Assembly: GCF_012034175.1 (NCBI RefSeq)
Contig: NZ_JAATEJ010000005.1
Coordinates: 1-64,000 of the forward strand
Reading direction: 5' to 3'
Length of the DNA: 64,000 nucleotides
DNA from: Actinacidiphila epipremni
GTDB lineage: Bacteria; Actinomycetota; Actinomycetes; Streptomycetales; Streptomycetaceae
This document shows, piece by piece, positions 19,683 to 29,092 of the stretch (position 1 is its first letter; each line of letters starts with the position of its first letter). Under the pieces are notes generated by a model, which did no database searches, was not told the DNA's origin, and saw only the letters and a list, made by a program, of their open reading frames with translations. The position numbers and the translations under genes are program-made.

Positions 19683-22600
19683 CGGTCCGCGAACTCATCG
19701 ACGAGCTGCACCACGTCGGCGTGCGGCTGTGGGAAGAGGACGGCCTGCTGCGCTACCGCGCCCCGCGCCAGGCCATGACCGAGGCCCGGCTCCAGCGGCT
19801 GCGGCAGCACAAGGAGGCCGTCCTCGACGAGCTGCGGCGCACCGGCGGTGCCGTGCTCGTGGCGGCCCCCGAGGACCGCTTCGAGCCCTTCCCGCTGACG
19901 GACGTCCAGTCGTCCTACCTGCTGGGCCGCAGTACCGCGTACGAATACGGCGGCACCGGCTGCCGGGCGTATCTGGAGGCGCGCTTCCCCCGCTTCGAGC
20001 CCTCGCTGGTGCGCGAGGCGTGGCGGCGGCTGGTGGAGCGCCACGACGCCCTGCGCACGGTCGTCCATCCCGACGGCCACCAGCAGGTCGTCCGGGGGCT
20101 GCCGGAGGCCGAGGTGGAGATCACCGACCTCCGGGACGCGGACGCGGCAGCGCTGCGGGAGGCACGCGAGCAGGTCAGGGCCGAGCTGTCGGCCCGCGAA
20201 TTCCACCCCGAGCGCTGGCCGCTGCACGACCTGCGGGTCACCGCGGGACCGGACGACGTCCGCATCCACCTCGCCATCGACCTGCTGATCTGCGACTACG
20301 GCAGTGTCCAGCTCCTGCTCGGCGAGCTGGAGCAGCTGTGCCTGCGCCCCGCAGAACCGCTCGCCCCGCTCGGCATCCGCTACCGCGACCACCTGCTGGC
20401 CCAGCGCGCGCACACGCAGGCACGGGCGGAGCGGGACCGCGGGTACTGGTGGCGGCGGCTGGAGGAGAGCCCCGCCGAGGACGCCGTGCCGCTGGCCCCC
20501 GCGCCCGCCCTGCCGCTGCGGTCCCGGCCGGCCGGGACGGACGGCGGCGCGCCCGGCTTCGTACGCCTCCAGGGCGCGCTGCCGGCCGGGGCGTGGGAGC
20601 GGCTGCGGCAGCGGGCCGCGGGGCACCAGGTCACGCCCACCGTGGCGCTGCTCACGGCGTACGCCGAGGTGATGGCCCGGTGGAGCGGGCGGCGCCTGTT
20701 CACGCTGGACCTGCCGATGTTCCACCGGCTCCCGCTGCACCCCGAATCGGCCCTACTGGTCGGCGACTTCACGTCGGTGGAGCTGCTGACCGTGGACTGG
20801 ACGTCCGGCGGCCCCTTCGCGGCACGCGCCGCCGCGGTGCAGTCGCAGCTGTGGGAGGACCTGGACCACGCGGCCTGCTCCGGTGTGGAGGTGCTGCGCG
20901 AGGTCGCCCGCCGCCGCGGGCAGCAGGCGGCCGTCATGCCGGTGGTGTTCACCAGCACCGTGGGCCTCGGCGACGGCGTCCCGGACGGGCTGCCCCGGCT
21001 GCGGGAGGGCGAGATCGTGCGCGGCAGCAGCCGCACCCCGCAGGTGTGGATCGACTGCCAGGCGATGGAGCACCGCGGCGGCCTGCTGCTCGGCTGGGAC
21101 GTGCGCCTCGGGGTGTTCCCCGACGGGCTGGCCGAGGACGCCTTCGCCGCCTTCGAGGCCGCCGTGCGGCGGCTCGCCGACTCCGACGCGGCCTGGCGGG
21201 CCGACGCCCTGGTCGCGCTGCCGGACGGCCAGCGCGAGCGCCGCGAGCGGGCGAACCGGACGGCGAGCCCGATCCCGCAGCGCACCCTGCACGAGGGCGT
21301 GCTGGCCCAGGCGATCGCGACCCCCGACCGTACCGCGGTCGTCGCCGGCGGCACCGAGCTGACCTACCGGCAGCTGGTGGAGCGGGCGCACGCCGTGGCG
21401 CGGGCCCTGACCCGCCACGGGGACGTCGCCGGGCAGCTGGTCGGCGTGGTGATGGACAAGGGCTGGGAGCAGGTCGCCGCGGTGCTGGGCACGCTGCTGG
21501 CCGGCGCCGCCTACGTACCGGTGGACACCGACCAGCCCGCCGCCCGCCGGGACGCGATGCTGGCGGAGGCCGGGGTCTGCGCGGTGCTCACCCAGCCGTG
21601 GCTCGCGCTCGCCCCGCCGGGCGTGCGGGTGGTGACGGTCGACGCGGCGATGGCCCCGGGCCCCGCCGTACCGCCGGCCCGTACCGCTCCTGACGACCGG
21701 GCCTATGTGATCCACACCTCCGGCTCGACCGGCCGGCCGAAGGGGGTGATGGTCAGTCACCGCGCGGCCTGGAACACCGTCGCGGACGTCAACGAGCGCT
21801 TCGCGGTCGGCCCGGACGACCGGATCCTCGGGCTCGCCGGTCTCGGCTTTGACCTGTCGGTCTACGACATCTTCGGCCCGCTCGCCCGCGGCGGCTGCCT
21901 GGTGCTGCCCGAACCGGGCCGGCGCGCCGACCCCTCGCACTGGGCGGCGCTCGTCGCCCGGCACGGCGTCACGCTGTGGAACTCCGTGCCCGCGCAGCTC
22001 CAGATGCTCGACACCTTCCTCGCCGCGGACGGCGCGCCGGCGCCGCGATCGCTGCGGCTCGCGCTGCTGTCCGGCGACTGGATCCCCCTCCCCCTGGCCC
22101 GCAGCGCCGCCGAGCGGCTGCCGTCCTGCCGGCTCGTCGGCCTCGGCGGCGCCACGGAGGCGGCGATCTGGTCGATCGCCCACCCGATCGACGCCCGGCG
22201 GCTCACCGGCCCGAGCGTCCCGTACGGCACCCCGCTGGCCAACCAGGGCTGGTACGTGCTCGACGCCGGGCTCCAGGACTGCCCCGACCTCGTGCCCGGC
22301 GAGCTCTACATCACCGGGGCCGGGCTGGCGCTCGGCTACCTGGGCGATCCCGTGCGCACCGCGGAGCGCTTCCCCACCCATCCGCGCACCGGCGAGCGGA
22401 TGTACCGCACCGGCGATCTCGGCCGCTACCTGCCGGACGGCACCGTCGAACTGCTCGGCCGGACCGACGACCAGGTGAAGATCCGCGGCCACCGTGTCGA
22501 GCCGGCCGAACTGGCCGCGGCGGCCGAGTCGCACCCGGCGGTGGCCTCGGCCGTCGCCCTGGTGACGGGCGAGGCTCCCGCCGACCGCCGACTGGCCGCG

Positions 22601-25195
22601 TTCGCGGCCACCGCACCGGGCGAGCAGTCCCTCACCGCCGCCGGCCGAGCGGCCCTGGCCGCGGCGCGCGAGGCCGGCGACCGCGCCAGGTCGGCGGTCG
22701 ACCCCGCGCTGCTCGGCGACTTCCTGGAGCTCGCCGACGACGTCGCCCTGGCGGCGATGGCCCGCACCCTGCGCGCGGCGGGGCTGTTCACCGGCCCGGA
22801 CGCCGCGCACACCGCGCAGGACGCGGTGGCCGCGCTCGGCGCGCACCCCAAGCACACCCGGACGCTGCGGCGCTGGCTGCGCGCCCTCGCCGGGGCCGGC
22901 CGGCTGCGCCACGACAGCGCCACCGGGCGCTACCGGGGCCGGCTCGGCGGTGGCCCGGTGGACCCGGAGAAAGCCTGGCCCCAGCTGGAGGAGCTCGCGC
23001 GGCGCCTCGACTACGGGTCCGACCTGCTGCGCCTGGTGCGGACCAGCAGCGAGCACCTGCCCCAGCTGCTGCGCGGCGAGGAGGACCCGCTGGCCCTGCT
23101 CTTCCCGCACGGCAGCCTGGACGTAGCCCGGGCCGCCTACCGCGACAACCTGGTCAGCCGCTCGCTGAACGCCGTCGCGGTCGCCGCGCTGCGGGAACTG
23201 GCCGCGGGGAACCGCGGGCCCGAGCCGCTGCGGGTGCTGGAGGTCGGCGCGGGCGTCGGCGGCACCAGCACCGACCTGGTCCCCGCGCTCGCCGGCCACG
23301 ACGTGGACTACCTCTTCACCGACGTCTCGCAGTTCTTCCTCGCCGAGGCCCGGGAGCGCTTCGCGCCCCACCCGTGGGTGCGCTACGGCCTGTTCGACAT
23401 CAACGAGGACCCTGTTGCGCAGGGACTGGCGGCGAACTCCTTCGACGTGGTGCTGTGCGCGAACGTCCTGCACAACTCCGACGACGCCGCCCGGACACTG
23501 GCCCGGCTGCGCGAGGTGCTGGTGCCCGGCGGCTGGCTGGTGTTCATGGAAGCCACCGTGGAGCGCCATCCGCTGCTGGTGTCCATGGAGTTCGTCGACG
23601 GGCTCAGCGGCGGCTTCGCCGACGTACGGCAGGCCGCCGACCGGACGTTCCTGACCACCGGCCAGTGGACCGGCCTGCTCGCGGAGGCCGGCGCCGAGAC
23701 CGGGCTGTGCTTCCCGCCGGCCGGTGACGTCCTCGCGCAGGCCGGGCAGCAGATCTTCCTCACCCGCATGAAGACCGGCCGGGCCCGGGTGACCGCGGAC
23801 GAGCTGTCCCGCCACCTCGCCCAGCGGCTGCCCGACCACCTGCTGCCCGAGCGCCTGGAGGTCCTGGACGACCTCCCGCTCACCGCGAACGGCAAGGTCG
23901 ACCGCGCGCGGCTGCGGCTGCGGCTGACCGCTTCCCGCCGGGCCGCCACCGACCCGGCGGGCGACCGGCAGCCCGGCCGGCCGCCCGCGGACGCGCTGGA
24001 ACGCCGGCTCGCCGAGCTGTGGGCCCAGGTGCTGCAACGGCCCCTGGTGGGGCGCGACGACGACTTCTTCCGGCTCGGCGGCGACTCGCTGCTGGTGGCC
24101 CGGCTCGTCGGCCGCCTGCGCGAGACCGAGCCGACCGCCCGCGGCATCGCATGGGAGCACCTGCTGCGGCAGGTGCTGCAGCAGCCCACCGTCGCGGCGC
24201 TCGCCGGCTACCTGCGCGGCGCCGCCGCCGGCCCGCTCATCCCCGAGCCCCGGGCCGACGACGGCCGGATCGCCCCTGTGCTGCTGGCCGACGGCCCCAC
24301 CGACGCGCCGGTCACCGTGCTGGTGCACGACGGCAGCGGCACCCTGCTGCCGTACCGGGCGCTGCTGGAGGAGTTCCGGCGGCGGCCCGCCGCGGGCCGG
24401 CTGCTCGGCCTGGAGGCGGCCTCGCCCGAACGCTACCTCGGCTCCGACCCGGCCCGGCTCGTCACCCGCCTGGGCGGCGAGTACGCGCAGGCGCTGCTCG
24501 CCGACGGCACCCGGCGCTTCCGGGTGATCGGCTACTGCATGGGCGGCCTCATCGCGACCGAGGCCGCGCGGGCGCTCGCGGAGGCCGGCGCCGACGTGCA
24601 GGACCTGACGGTGATCAGCTGCTACCGGCCGCCGTTCGAGGTGCACGACGACCTGGTCGCCGAATACACCTTCGTGCTGTCCCTCGGCCTCGACCCGGCC
24701 GCGGTCGGCTTCCCCGCCGACGCCGGCGCCCTGGGCGACGCCATCGCCGCGGCACTCGACGGCACCCCGGCACGGCTGGAGTCCGGCGCCCTCACCGCGC
24801 TCGGCGGCACCGCCCACGCGCAGGTCGTACGGTCCTTGCGGGAGCTGGAGGGCCGCTCGCCCGAGGCGCGCCTGGAGGCGCTGGCCCTGGCCGCCGAGCG
24901 GCTCGGCGGACCGCTCGACCGGGGCCGGCTCGCCCGCCGCTACCAGGTCTTCCGGCACAGCCTCTTCGCCGTCACCCGCTACCAACCCGAGCCGTACGCG
25001 GGCGACATCACCTTCCTGCGGCACACCGGCCGTTACGGCTTCCTGCCCGGGCTCCAGCAGGACATGACCGCGTACTGGCAGCAGGTGTGCCTGGGCGAGC
25101 TGCGCGTGCGCGACATCGCGGGCGACCACTTCCGCTGCATCGACGCCGACCGCGCCGCCGCCGTACGGGCGCTGCTGGACGGTGGGGCGCGATGA
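19679..25195 (+). CDS. NRPS: TubC docking-Cy-A-MT-PCP-TE (termination module)
   Basis: 1838-residue final module. Residues 1-55 match a TubC-type N-terminal docking domain. Then follow Cy4 (70-480, DLLICDYGS); A4 (core near 677, code DLYNLSLIW, cysteine) with an inserted methyltransferase whose SAM motif LEVGAGVGGTSTDL lies near 1186; the A10 lysine motif (LTANGKVDR near 1400); PCP4 (GGDSLLVA near 1465); and a thioesterase (1540-1838). The architecture matches PchF, where the MT N-methylates the last, reduced ring. The thioesterase nucleophile motif is GYCMGG, Cys in place of Ser. The GTG start at 19679 overlaps the previous stop and has GGAGGA upstream; the earlier ATG at 19631 lies inside the previous gene and adds no domain. 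Confidence 0.93.
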   Translation: MTVRELIDELHHVGVRLWEEDGLLRYRAPRQAMTEARLQRLRQHKEAVLDELRRTGGAVLVAAPEDRFEPFPLTDVQSSYLLGRSTAYEYGGTGCRAYLEARFPRFEPSLVREAWRRLVERHDALRTVVHPDGHQQVVRGLPEAEVEITDLRDADAAALREAREQVRAELSAREFHPERWPLHDLRVTAGPDDVRIHLAIDLLICDYGSVQLLLGELEQLCLRPAEPLAPLGIRYRDHLLAQRAHTQARAERDRGYWWRRLEESPAEDAVPLAPAPALPLRSRPAGTDGGAPGFVRLQGALPAGAWERLRQRAAGHQVTPTVALLTAYAEVMARWSGRRLFTLDLPMFHRLPLHPESALLVGDFTSVELLTVDWTSGGPFAARAAAVQSQLWEDLDHAACSGVEVLREVARRRGQQAAVMPVVFTSTVGLGDGVPDGLPRLREGEIVRGSSRTPQVWIDCQAMEHRGGLLLGWDVRLGVFPDGLAEDAFAAFEAAVRRLADSDAAWRADALVALPDGQRERRERANRTASPIPQRTLHEGVLAQAIATPDRTAVVAGGTELTYRQLVERAHAVARALTRHGDVAGQLVGVVMDKGWEQVAAVLGTLLAGAAYVPVDTDQPAARRDAMLAEAGVCAVLTQPWLALAPPGVRVVTVDAAMAPGPAVPPARTAPDDRAYVIHTSGSTGRPKGVMVSHRAAWNTVADVNERFAVGPDDRILGLAGLGFDLSVYDIFGPLARGGCLVLPEPGRRADPSHWAALVARHGVTLWNSVPAQLQMLDTFLAADGAPAPRSLRLALLSGDWIPLPLARSAAERLPSCRLVGLGGATEAAIWSIAHPIDARRLTGPSVPYGTPLANQGWYVLDAGLQDCPDLVPGELYITGAGLALGYLGDPVRTAERFPTHPRTGERMYRTGDLGRYLPDGTVELLGRTDDQVKIRGHRVEPAELAAAAESHPAVASAVALVTGEAPADRRLAAFAATAPGEQSLTAAGRAALAAAREAGDRARSAVDPALLGDFLELADDVALAAMARTLRAAGLFTGPDAAHTAQDAVAALGAHPKHTRTLRRWLRALAGAGRLRHDSATGRYRGRLGGGPVDPEKAWPQLEELARRLDYGSDLLRLVRTSSEHLPQLLRGEEDPLALLFPHGSLDVARAAYRDNLVSRSLNAVAVAALRELAAGNRGPEPLRVLEVGAGVGGTSTDLVPALAGHDVDYLFTDVSQFFLAEARERFAPHPWVRYGLFDINEDPVAQGLAANSFDVVLCANVLHNSDDAARTLARLREVLVPGGWLVFMEATVERHPLLVSMEFVDGLSGGFADVRQAADRTFLTTGQWTGLLAEAGAETGLCFPPAGDVLAQAGQQIFLTRMKTGRARVTADELSRHLAQRLPDHLLPERLEVLDDLPLTANGKVDRARLRLRLTASRRAATDPAGDRQPGRPPADALERRLAELWAQVLQRPLVGRDDDFFRLGGDSLLVARLVGRLRETEPTARGIAWEHLLRQVLQQPTVAALAGYLRGAAAGPLIPEPRADDGRIAPVLLADGPTDAPVTVLVHDGSGTLLPYRALLEEFRRRPAAGRLLGLEAASPERYLGSDPARLVTRLGGEYAQALLADGTRRFRVIGYCMGGLIATEAARALAEAGADVQDLTVISCYRPPFEVHDDLVAEYTFVLSLGLDPAAVGFPADAGALGDAIAAALDGTPARLESGALTALGGTAHAQVVRSLRELEGRSPEARLEALALAAERLGGPLDRGRLARRYQVFRHSLFAVTRYQPEPYAGDITFLRHTGRYGFLPGLQQDMTAYWQQVCLGELRVRDIAGDHFRCIDADRAAAVRALLDGGAR

Positions 25196-26301
25196 GCGGG
25201 CCGGTGGGGGTGCTGGGCGCCTCGGGCGCCGTGGGGAGCGCCGCGGTCCTGGCGCTGCGTGCCCAGGGCGTCGGCGGACTGCGGCTGGGGGCCCGCGGGA
25301 TCGCGGCTCTTGCCGGGTCGCAGGCCGAGGTCATGGCCGTCGACCTCGACCGGCCGGACCGCCTCGCGCGGTTCTGCGCGGGGTGCGCGGTGGTGCTGAA
25401 CTGCGCCGGGCCGTCCTACCGGGTGCGCGGGCGGGTGGCCGAGGCCGCGCTGGCCGCCGGCGCCGACTACGTGGACGTCGCAGGGGACGAACCGGCGCAC
25501 GCCGACCTGTCGGGGCGGGACCTGGCAGGGCTCGGGCGGCGCGCGGTGCTGTCGGCGGGCATGCTGCCCGGGCTGTCCGGGCTGCTGCCCCGGTGGCTGG
25601 CCGCACAGCAGCCGGGCGGCGCGCACGGCGGGGAGCTGACGGTGTGGAGCGGCGGTCTTGAGCGGTGCAGCCGTACGGTCGCCGCCGATCTGGTGCTGTC
25701 GGCCGGCGCCGCGCCGGACGGTGGCGGGCCGTACGGGGAGCCGCTGGCGGCGTGGCGCTCCGGCCGCCGGGAGAGCCGGGCCCTGCGCTCGCGCGACGAC
25801 GTCGAACTGCCGTTCTTCCCCGGCCCTGTCGCCCTGCGGCCGTATCTGAGCGGCGAGGCCGAGCGGCTGGCCCGGGCGCTGCGGCTGGACCGCGTGGACT
25901 GGTTCAACGCCTTCCCGGGCCGCCGGGTCCGGGACGTGCTGGCGACGCTGGGCGGCTCCGGCCGCCCGCCGGGGGAGGACGCCGACCGGCTGGCCAGGGC
26001 GTGCGCGATGGACCTGGCCGGACACCGGCCGTACTACCGGATGGTCTTCGCGCTGCGGTCGGCCGCGGGCGCCACCGCCACGGCGACGCTCGGCACCGCC
26101 GACAGCTGCCGGCTCACCGGCGCCGTCGGCGCCCTGGCCGTCACCGAGACGCTGGCCGGACGCGTACCGCCGGGGCTGCACTTCGCGGCGGAGGTCCTCG
26201 ATCCCGGCCGGGCGGCCCGGCTGATCGGGCCGGCGCTCGGCGCCACCCTCGACGTGTCGCACCTGCCGCTCGAACCGGCCGCCGTGGTGGGCGCGCTGTG
26301 A
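25192..26301 (+). CDS. Saccharopine dehydrogenase-like NAD(P) oxidoreductase
   Basis: 369-residue protein with an N-terminal Rossmann motif VGVLGASGAVGSAA. A saccharopine dehydrogenase / trans-acting enoyl reductase pattern follows (VVLNCAGPSYRVRG, ADYVDVAGDEP, AGMLPGLSG). It is coupled to NRPS2 (ATGA overlap) and to the next reductase. A role in reducing or oxidising a ring or chain intermediate is plausible. It is distinct from the PchG-like reductase next to it, so two separate redox steps may occur. The substrate cannot be read from the sequence. Confidence 0.8.
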   Translation: MSGPVGVLGASGAVGSAAVLALRAQGVGGLRLGARGIAALAGSQAEVMAVDLDRPDRLARFCAGCAVVLNCAGPSYRVRGRVAEAALAAGADYVDVAGDEPAHADLSGRDLAGLGRRAVLSAGMLPGLSGLLPRWLAAQQPGGAHGGELTVWSGGLERCSRTVAADLVLSAGAAPDGGGPYGEPLAAWRSGRRESRALRSRDDVELPFFPGPVALRPYLSGEAERLARALRLDRVDWFNAFPGRRVRDVLATLGGSGRPPGEDADRLARACAMDLAGHRPYYRMVFALRSAAGATATATLGTADSCRLTGAVGALAVTETLAGRVPPGLHFAAEVLDPGRAARLIGPALGATLDVSHLPLEPAAVVGAL

Positions 26302-27479
26302 CCGGGGCGCCGCCGGACGGCGGCCTTCCCGGGGCGGCCGGCGCACCGGAGGGGCCGCCGCTGCGCACGGTCGTGTGCGGCACCGTCTTCGGCCGGTTCT
26401 ACCTGGACGCGCTGCGCCCCGCACCGCCCGGGTTCGTACTGGCCGGGGTGCTGGCCGGCGGTGGCGCGCGCTCACGCGCGACCGCGGCGCGGTACGGGGT
26501 GCCGTACTACACGGCCGTCGACCAGTTGCCGGACGATGTGGACGCCGCCTGCGTGGTGGTGCGCGCCGGGGTGGCCGGCGGCGGAGGCACGGAGCTGGCG
26601 AAGGCGCTCCTGGCACGGGGCGTGCACGTCCTCCAGGAGCAGCCCGCCCATCCCGAGGAGGTGGCCGACTGCCTCCGGCTCGCCCGGGCCCACGGGGTGC
26701 AGTACCGCGTCAACTCCTTCTACCCGCACCTCGCCCCGGTCCGCCGCTTCCTCGCACGGGCCCGCGCGCTGCGCGCCCTGCGGCCGTTGCGCCACGCGGA
26801 GGCGGCGTGTTCGAGCCAGGTGCTCTTCCCGCTGCTCGACCTGCTCGGACGGGCGCTGGGCGGGCTGGGCCCGTGGGCCTTCGCCGATCCGGCGCCGGTC
26901 GCGGACGTGCGCGCGGCCACCGGGGCGGCGGTGCCCTTCCGGGTGCTGCACGGCGCGATCGCGGGCGTTCCCCTCACGCTGCGGGTGCAGAACCAGATCG
27001 ATCCCGCCGACCCGGACAACCACGCCCACCTGCTGCACCGGGTCACGCTCGGTACGGACGCGGGCGCGCTGACCCTGGCCGACACGCACGGCCCCGTCCT
27101 GTGGAGCCCCCGCCTGCACGTCGACCGGGACGCGGACGGCCTGCTGGCGCTGGACGGCCCGCACACCGGCCGGCTGGACCAGCCGAGCACCTCGGTCCTG
27201 GACGCCGGCGCACCGCTCTCCTTCCGGCAGACCTTCGGCACGCTGTGGCCGGACGGGGTGCGGCACGCCCTGGCCGAGCTGCGCCGGGCGGTCGGCGACC
27301 CGGGCGGGCGGGCCTCGGCCGCGCAGAACGCCCTGACGGTCAGCCGGATGTGGCTGGACCTCACCACGCGGCTCGGCCGGCCCGAGCTGATGGTGGCCGC
27401 CGCGTCGCCGCCGCTGCGGCTGAGCGACCTCGCGGCGGAGGATGCGCCGTCCCTGCCGGGTTCGGAGGTGCCGCGGTGA
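26298..27479 (+). CDS. Thiazolinyl imide reductase (PchG/Irp3/YbtU family)
   Basis: 393-residue Gfo/Idh/MocA-like reductase expected to use NADPH to reduce one carrier-bound thiazoline to a thiazolidine, as PchG and Irp3 do. Visible features are the N-terminal VVCGTVFGRFYL nucleotide-binding strand, HVLQEQPAHPEEV (family QE-P-H motif), YRVNSFYPHL, and a C-terminal SRMWLDLTTRL helix. The GTG start overlaps the previous stop (GTGA). Together with the MT in NRPS2 it predicts an N-methylthiazolidine in the product. Confidence 0.88.
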   Translation: MTGAPPDGGLPGAAGAPEGPPLRTVVCGTVFGRFYLDALRPAPPGFVLAGVLAGGGARSRATAARYGVPYYTAVDQLPDDVDAACVVVRAGVAGGGGTELAKALLARGVHVLQEQPAHPEEVADCLRLARAHGVQYRVNSFYPHLAPVRRFLARARALRALRPLRHAEAACSSQVLFPLLDLLGRALGGLGPWAFADPAPVADVRAATGAAVPFRVLHGAIAGVPLTLRVQNQIDPADPDNHAHLLHRVTLGTDAGALTLADTHGPVLWSPRLHVDRDADGLLALDGPHTGRLDQPSTSVLDAGAPLSFRQTFGTLWPDGVRHALAELRRAVGDPGGRASAAQNALTVSRMWLDLTTRLGRPELMVAAASPPLRLSDLAAEDAPSLPGSEVPR

Positions 27480-28309
27480 ACGGACGCTGGCTGCGCTGCC
27501 CCGAGCCGCGGCCGGGCGCCGCGCTGCGGCTGGTCTGCTTCCCGCACGCGGGCGGCGGGGCGAGCGCGTTCCGCGGCTGGCCGGACCTGCTGCCGCCGTG
27601 GATCGAGCTGCTGGCGGTGCAGTATCCGGGCCGCGAGGACCGCTTCTGCGAACCGCCGGTCACCGAACTGCCCGTCGCGGCCCGGGCGGTGGCCGCCGAA
27701 CTCGCGGCCGTGGACGGCCGGCCGGTGGCCCTCTTCGGGCACAGCATGGGCGGCGCCGTGGCCCACGAGGTCGCGCTCGCGCTGGCCGCGGCGGGGCGTC
27801 CCGAGCCGGCCCACCTCGTGGTGTCGGCCCGCGAGCCCGTCGCGCACGTGCGGCCCGGCAGCGTCCACCTCGGCGGCGACGCGGCGCTGCGGGCCGAGCT
27901 GGTCCGCCTGGGCGGCACCAGCCGGGAGCTGCTCGACAACGCCGAGCTGTGGCAGCTGCTGGCGCCGGTCCTGCGCGCCGACTACCGGCTCATCGAGACC
28001 TACCGGCCGGTGCCCGGCCGCCGGCTCAGCTGCCCGGTCACGGCGTTCGCCGCCGAGGACGACGGCGAGCTGACCGTGGGCCAGGCGGCCGGCTGGGCCG
28101 AGGCGACCGCGGGGCCGTTCGCGCTGCGCACCTTCCCCGGCGGTCATTTCTACCTGGTCCCGCACCGCGGGCAGGTGGTGCGGGCGCTCGCCGACTGCCT
28201 GCGCCCCGCCCCGGGGCCGCCTGCCCGCATCCCCGAACCCCCTGCCGGTGACCGGCCGCCCCGTACGGCGCCCGGTCACCGGCCAACCGTCGAGCGAGGA
28301 ATGCTGTGA
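27476..28309 (+). CDS. Type II thioesterase
   Basis: 277-residue alpha/beta hydrolase that removes wrongly loaded groups from carrier domains. The start of the fold reads LVCFPHAGGGASAF, the nucleophile elbow is FGHSMGG (Ser near residue 88), and the catalytic-His region is FPGGHFYL. The C-terminal 40 residues are Pro-rich and unrelated to the family. GTG at 27476 overlaps the previous stop and is preceded by GGAGG. Confidence 0.92.
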   Translation: MNGRWLRCPEPRPGAALRLVCFPHAGGGASAFRGWPDLLPPWIELLAVQYPGREDRFCEPPVTELPVAARAVAAELAAVDGRPVALFGHSMGGAVAHEVALALAAAGRPEPAHLVVSAREPVAHVRPGSVHLGGDAALRAELVRLGGTSRELLDNAELWQLLAPVLRADYRLIETYRPVPGRRLSCPVTAFAAEDDGELTVGQAAGWAEATAGPFALRTFPGGHFYLVPHRGQVVRALADCLRPAPGPPARIPEPPAGDRPPRTAPGHRPTVERGML

Positions 28310-29013
28310 TCGACTACTACTCCCCCACCGCCGAGTTCTACGACCTGGTCGGCGGCCAGCACTGGGCGCACAGCGACCCCGCGCTGGCCGCGGCCCTCAC
28401 CGGCATCGACACCGGCCACGGCCCGGTGCTGGACCTCGGCGCCGGAACCGGCCGTACGACGGAGGTGATCGCCCGTGCCCTGCCCGGCGCCCGGATCCTC
28501 GCCGTCGAGCCGTCGCCGGGTATGCGGGCGGCCCTGACCAGCCGGGTGGTGCGCGACGAGGGCCTGCGGCACCGGGTCACCGTCGTGGCGGACCGCGCCC
28601 AGGAGGTGGAGCTGCCGGACCGGCTGTCGGCGGCGGTCATCTGCGGGGTGCTCGGCTACCTCGACCGCGAGGAGCGCGCCGCCCTGTGGGGCCGGCTGCT
28701 GGAGCGCCTGCCGTCCGGGGCGCCCGTCGTGGTGGAGCTGATGGCGCTCAGCGCGCCGCAGCCCGTCGCCCCGATGCGGATCGCCCGGCAGCGGCTGGGC
28801 GAGCAGGACTACGAGGCGTGGCTGTCCGGCGAGCCCTGCGGCGCCGGGCGGATGCGCTGGTCGGCGACCTGGCGGGTGCTGAACGGGGAGCGGGTGGTGC
28901 GCGAGGTGGACGTCACCCACGAGTGGTACACCTTCGGGATCCAGGACCTGGCCGCCGAGACGGGCCTGACGGCGAAGCAGCTGACCCCCGAGCTGGGCGT
29001 CCTGGTGCGCTGA
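28306..29013 (+). CDS. SAM-dependent class I methyltransferase
   Basis: 235-residue methyltransferase with SAM motif I VLDLGAGTGRTTEV (about residue 40), the acidic residue in ILAVEPSPGM, and VELMALSAPQP near the middle. It is the last gene of the NRPS operon, coupled by a GTGA overlap. It may O- or N-methylate the product, but target and timing are unknown. A perfect hairpin follows the stop. Confidence 0.83.
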   Translation: MIDYYSPTAEFYDLVGGQHWAHSDPALAAALTGIDTGHGPVLDLGAGTGRTTEVIARALPGARILAVEPSPGMRAALTSRVVRDEGLRHRVTVVADRAQEVELPDRLSAAVICGVLGYLDREERAALWGRLLERLPSGAPVVVELMALSAPQPVAPMRIARQRLGEQDYEAWLSGEPCGAGRMRWSATWRVLNGERVVREVDVTHEWYTFGIQDLAAETGLTAKQLTPELGVLVR

Positions 29014-29030
29014 CCGCGGCGCAACGCGAG

Positions 29031-29059
29031 GGGCCGCCCACCGGCGCGGTGGGCGGCCC
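29031..29059. terminator. Strong hairpin between convergent genes
   Basis: A perfect 12-bp inverted repeat (GGGCCGCCCACC and its complement) surrounds a 5-base loop. It sits 18 bases after the methyltransferase stop and 34 bases from the stop of the convergent secreted-protein gene, so it can end transcription from both sides. Confidence 0.8.
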
Positions 29060-29092
29060 GTCGACCAGGTGGACCCGCGGGGTCCGGGGCGG

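Noticed and set aside
20753..25129. Reverse-strand open frame of 1458 codons opposite NRPS2
   Set aside because: Same shadow effect; no start context and no recognisable domain.
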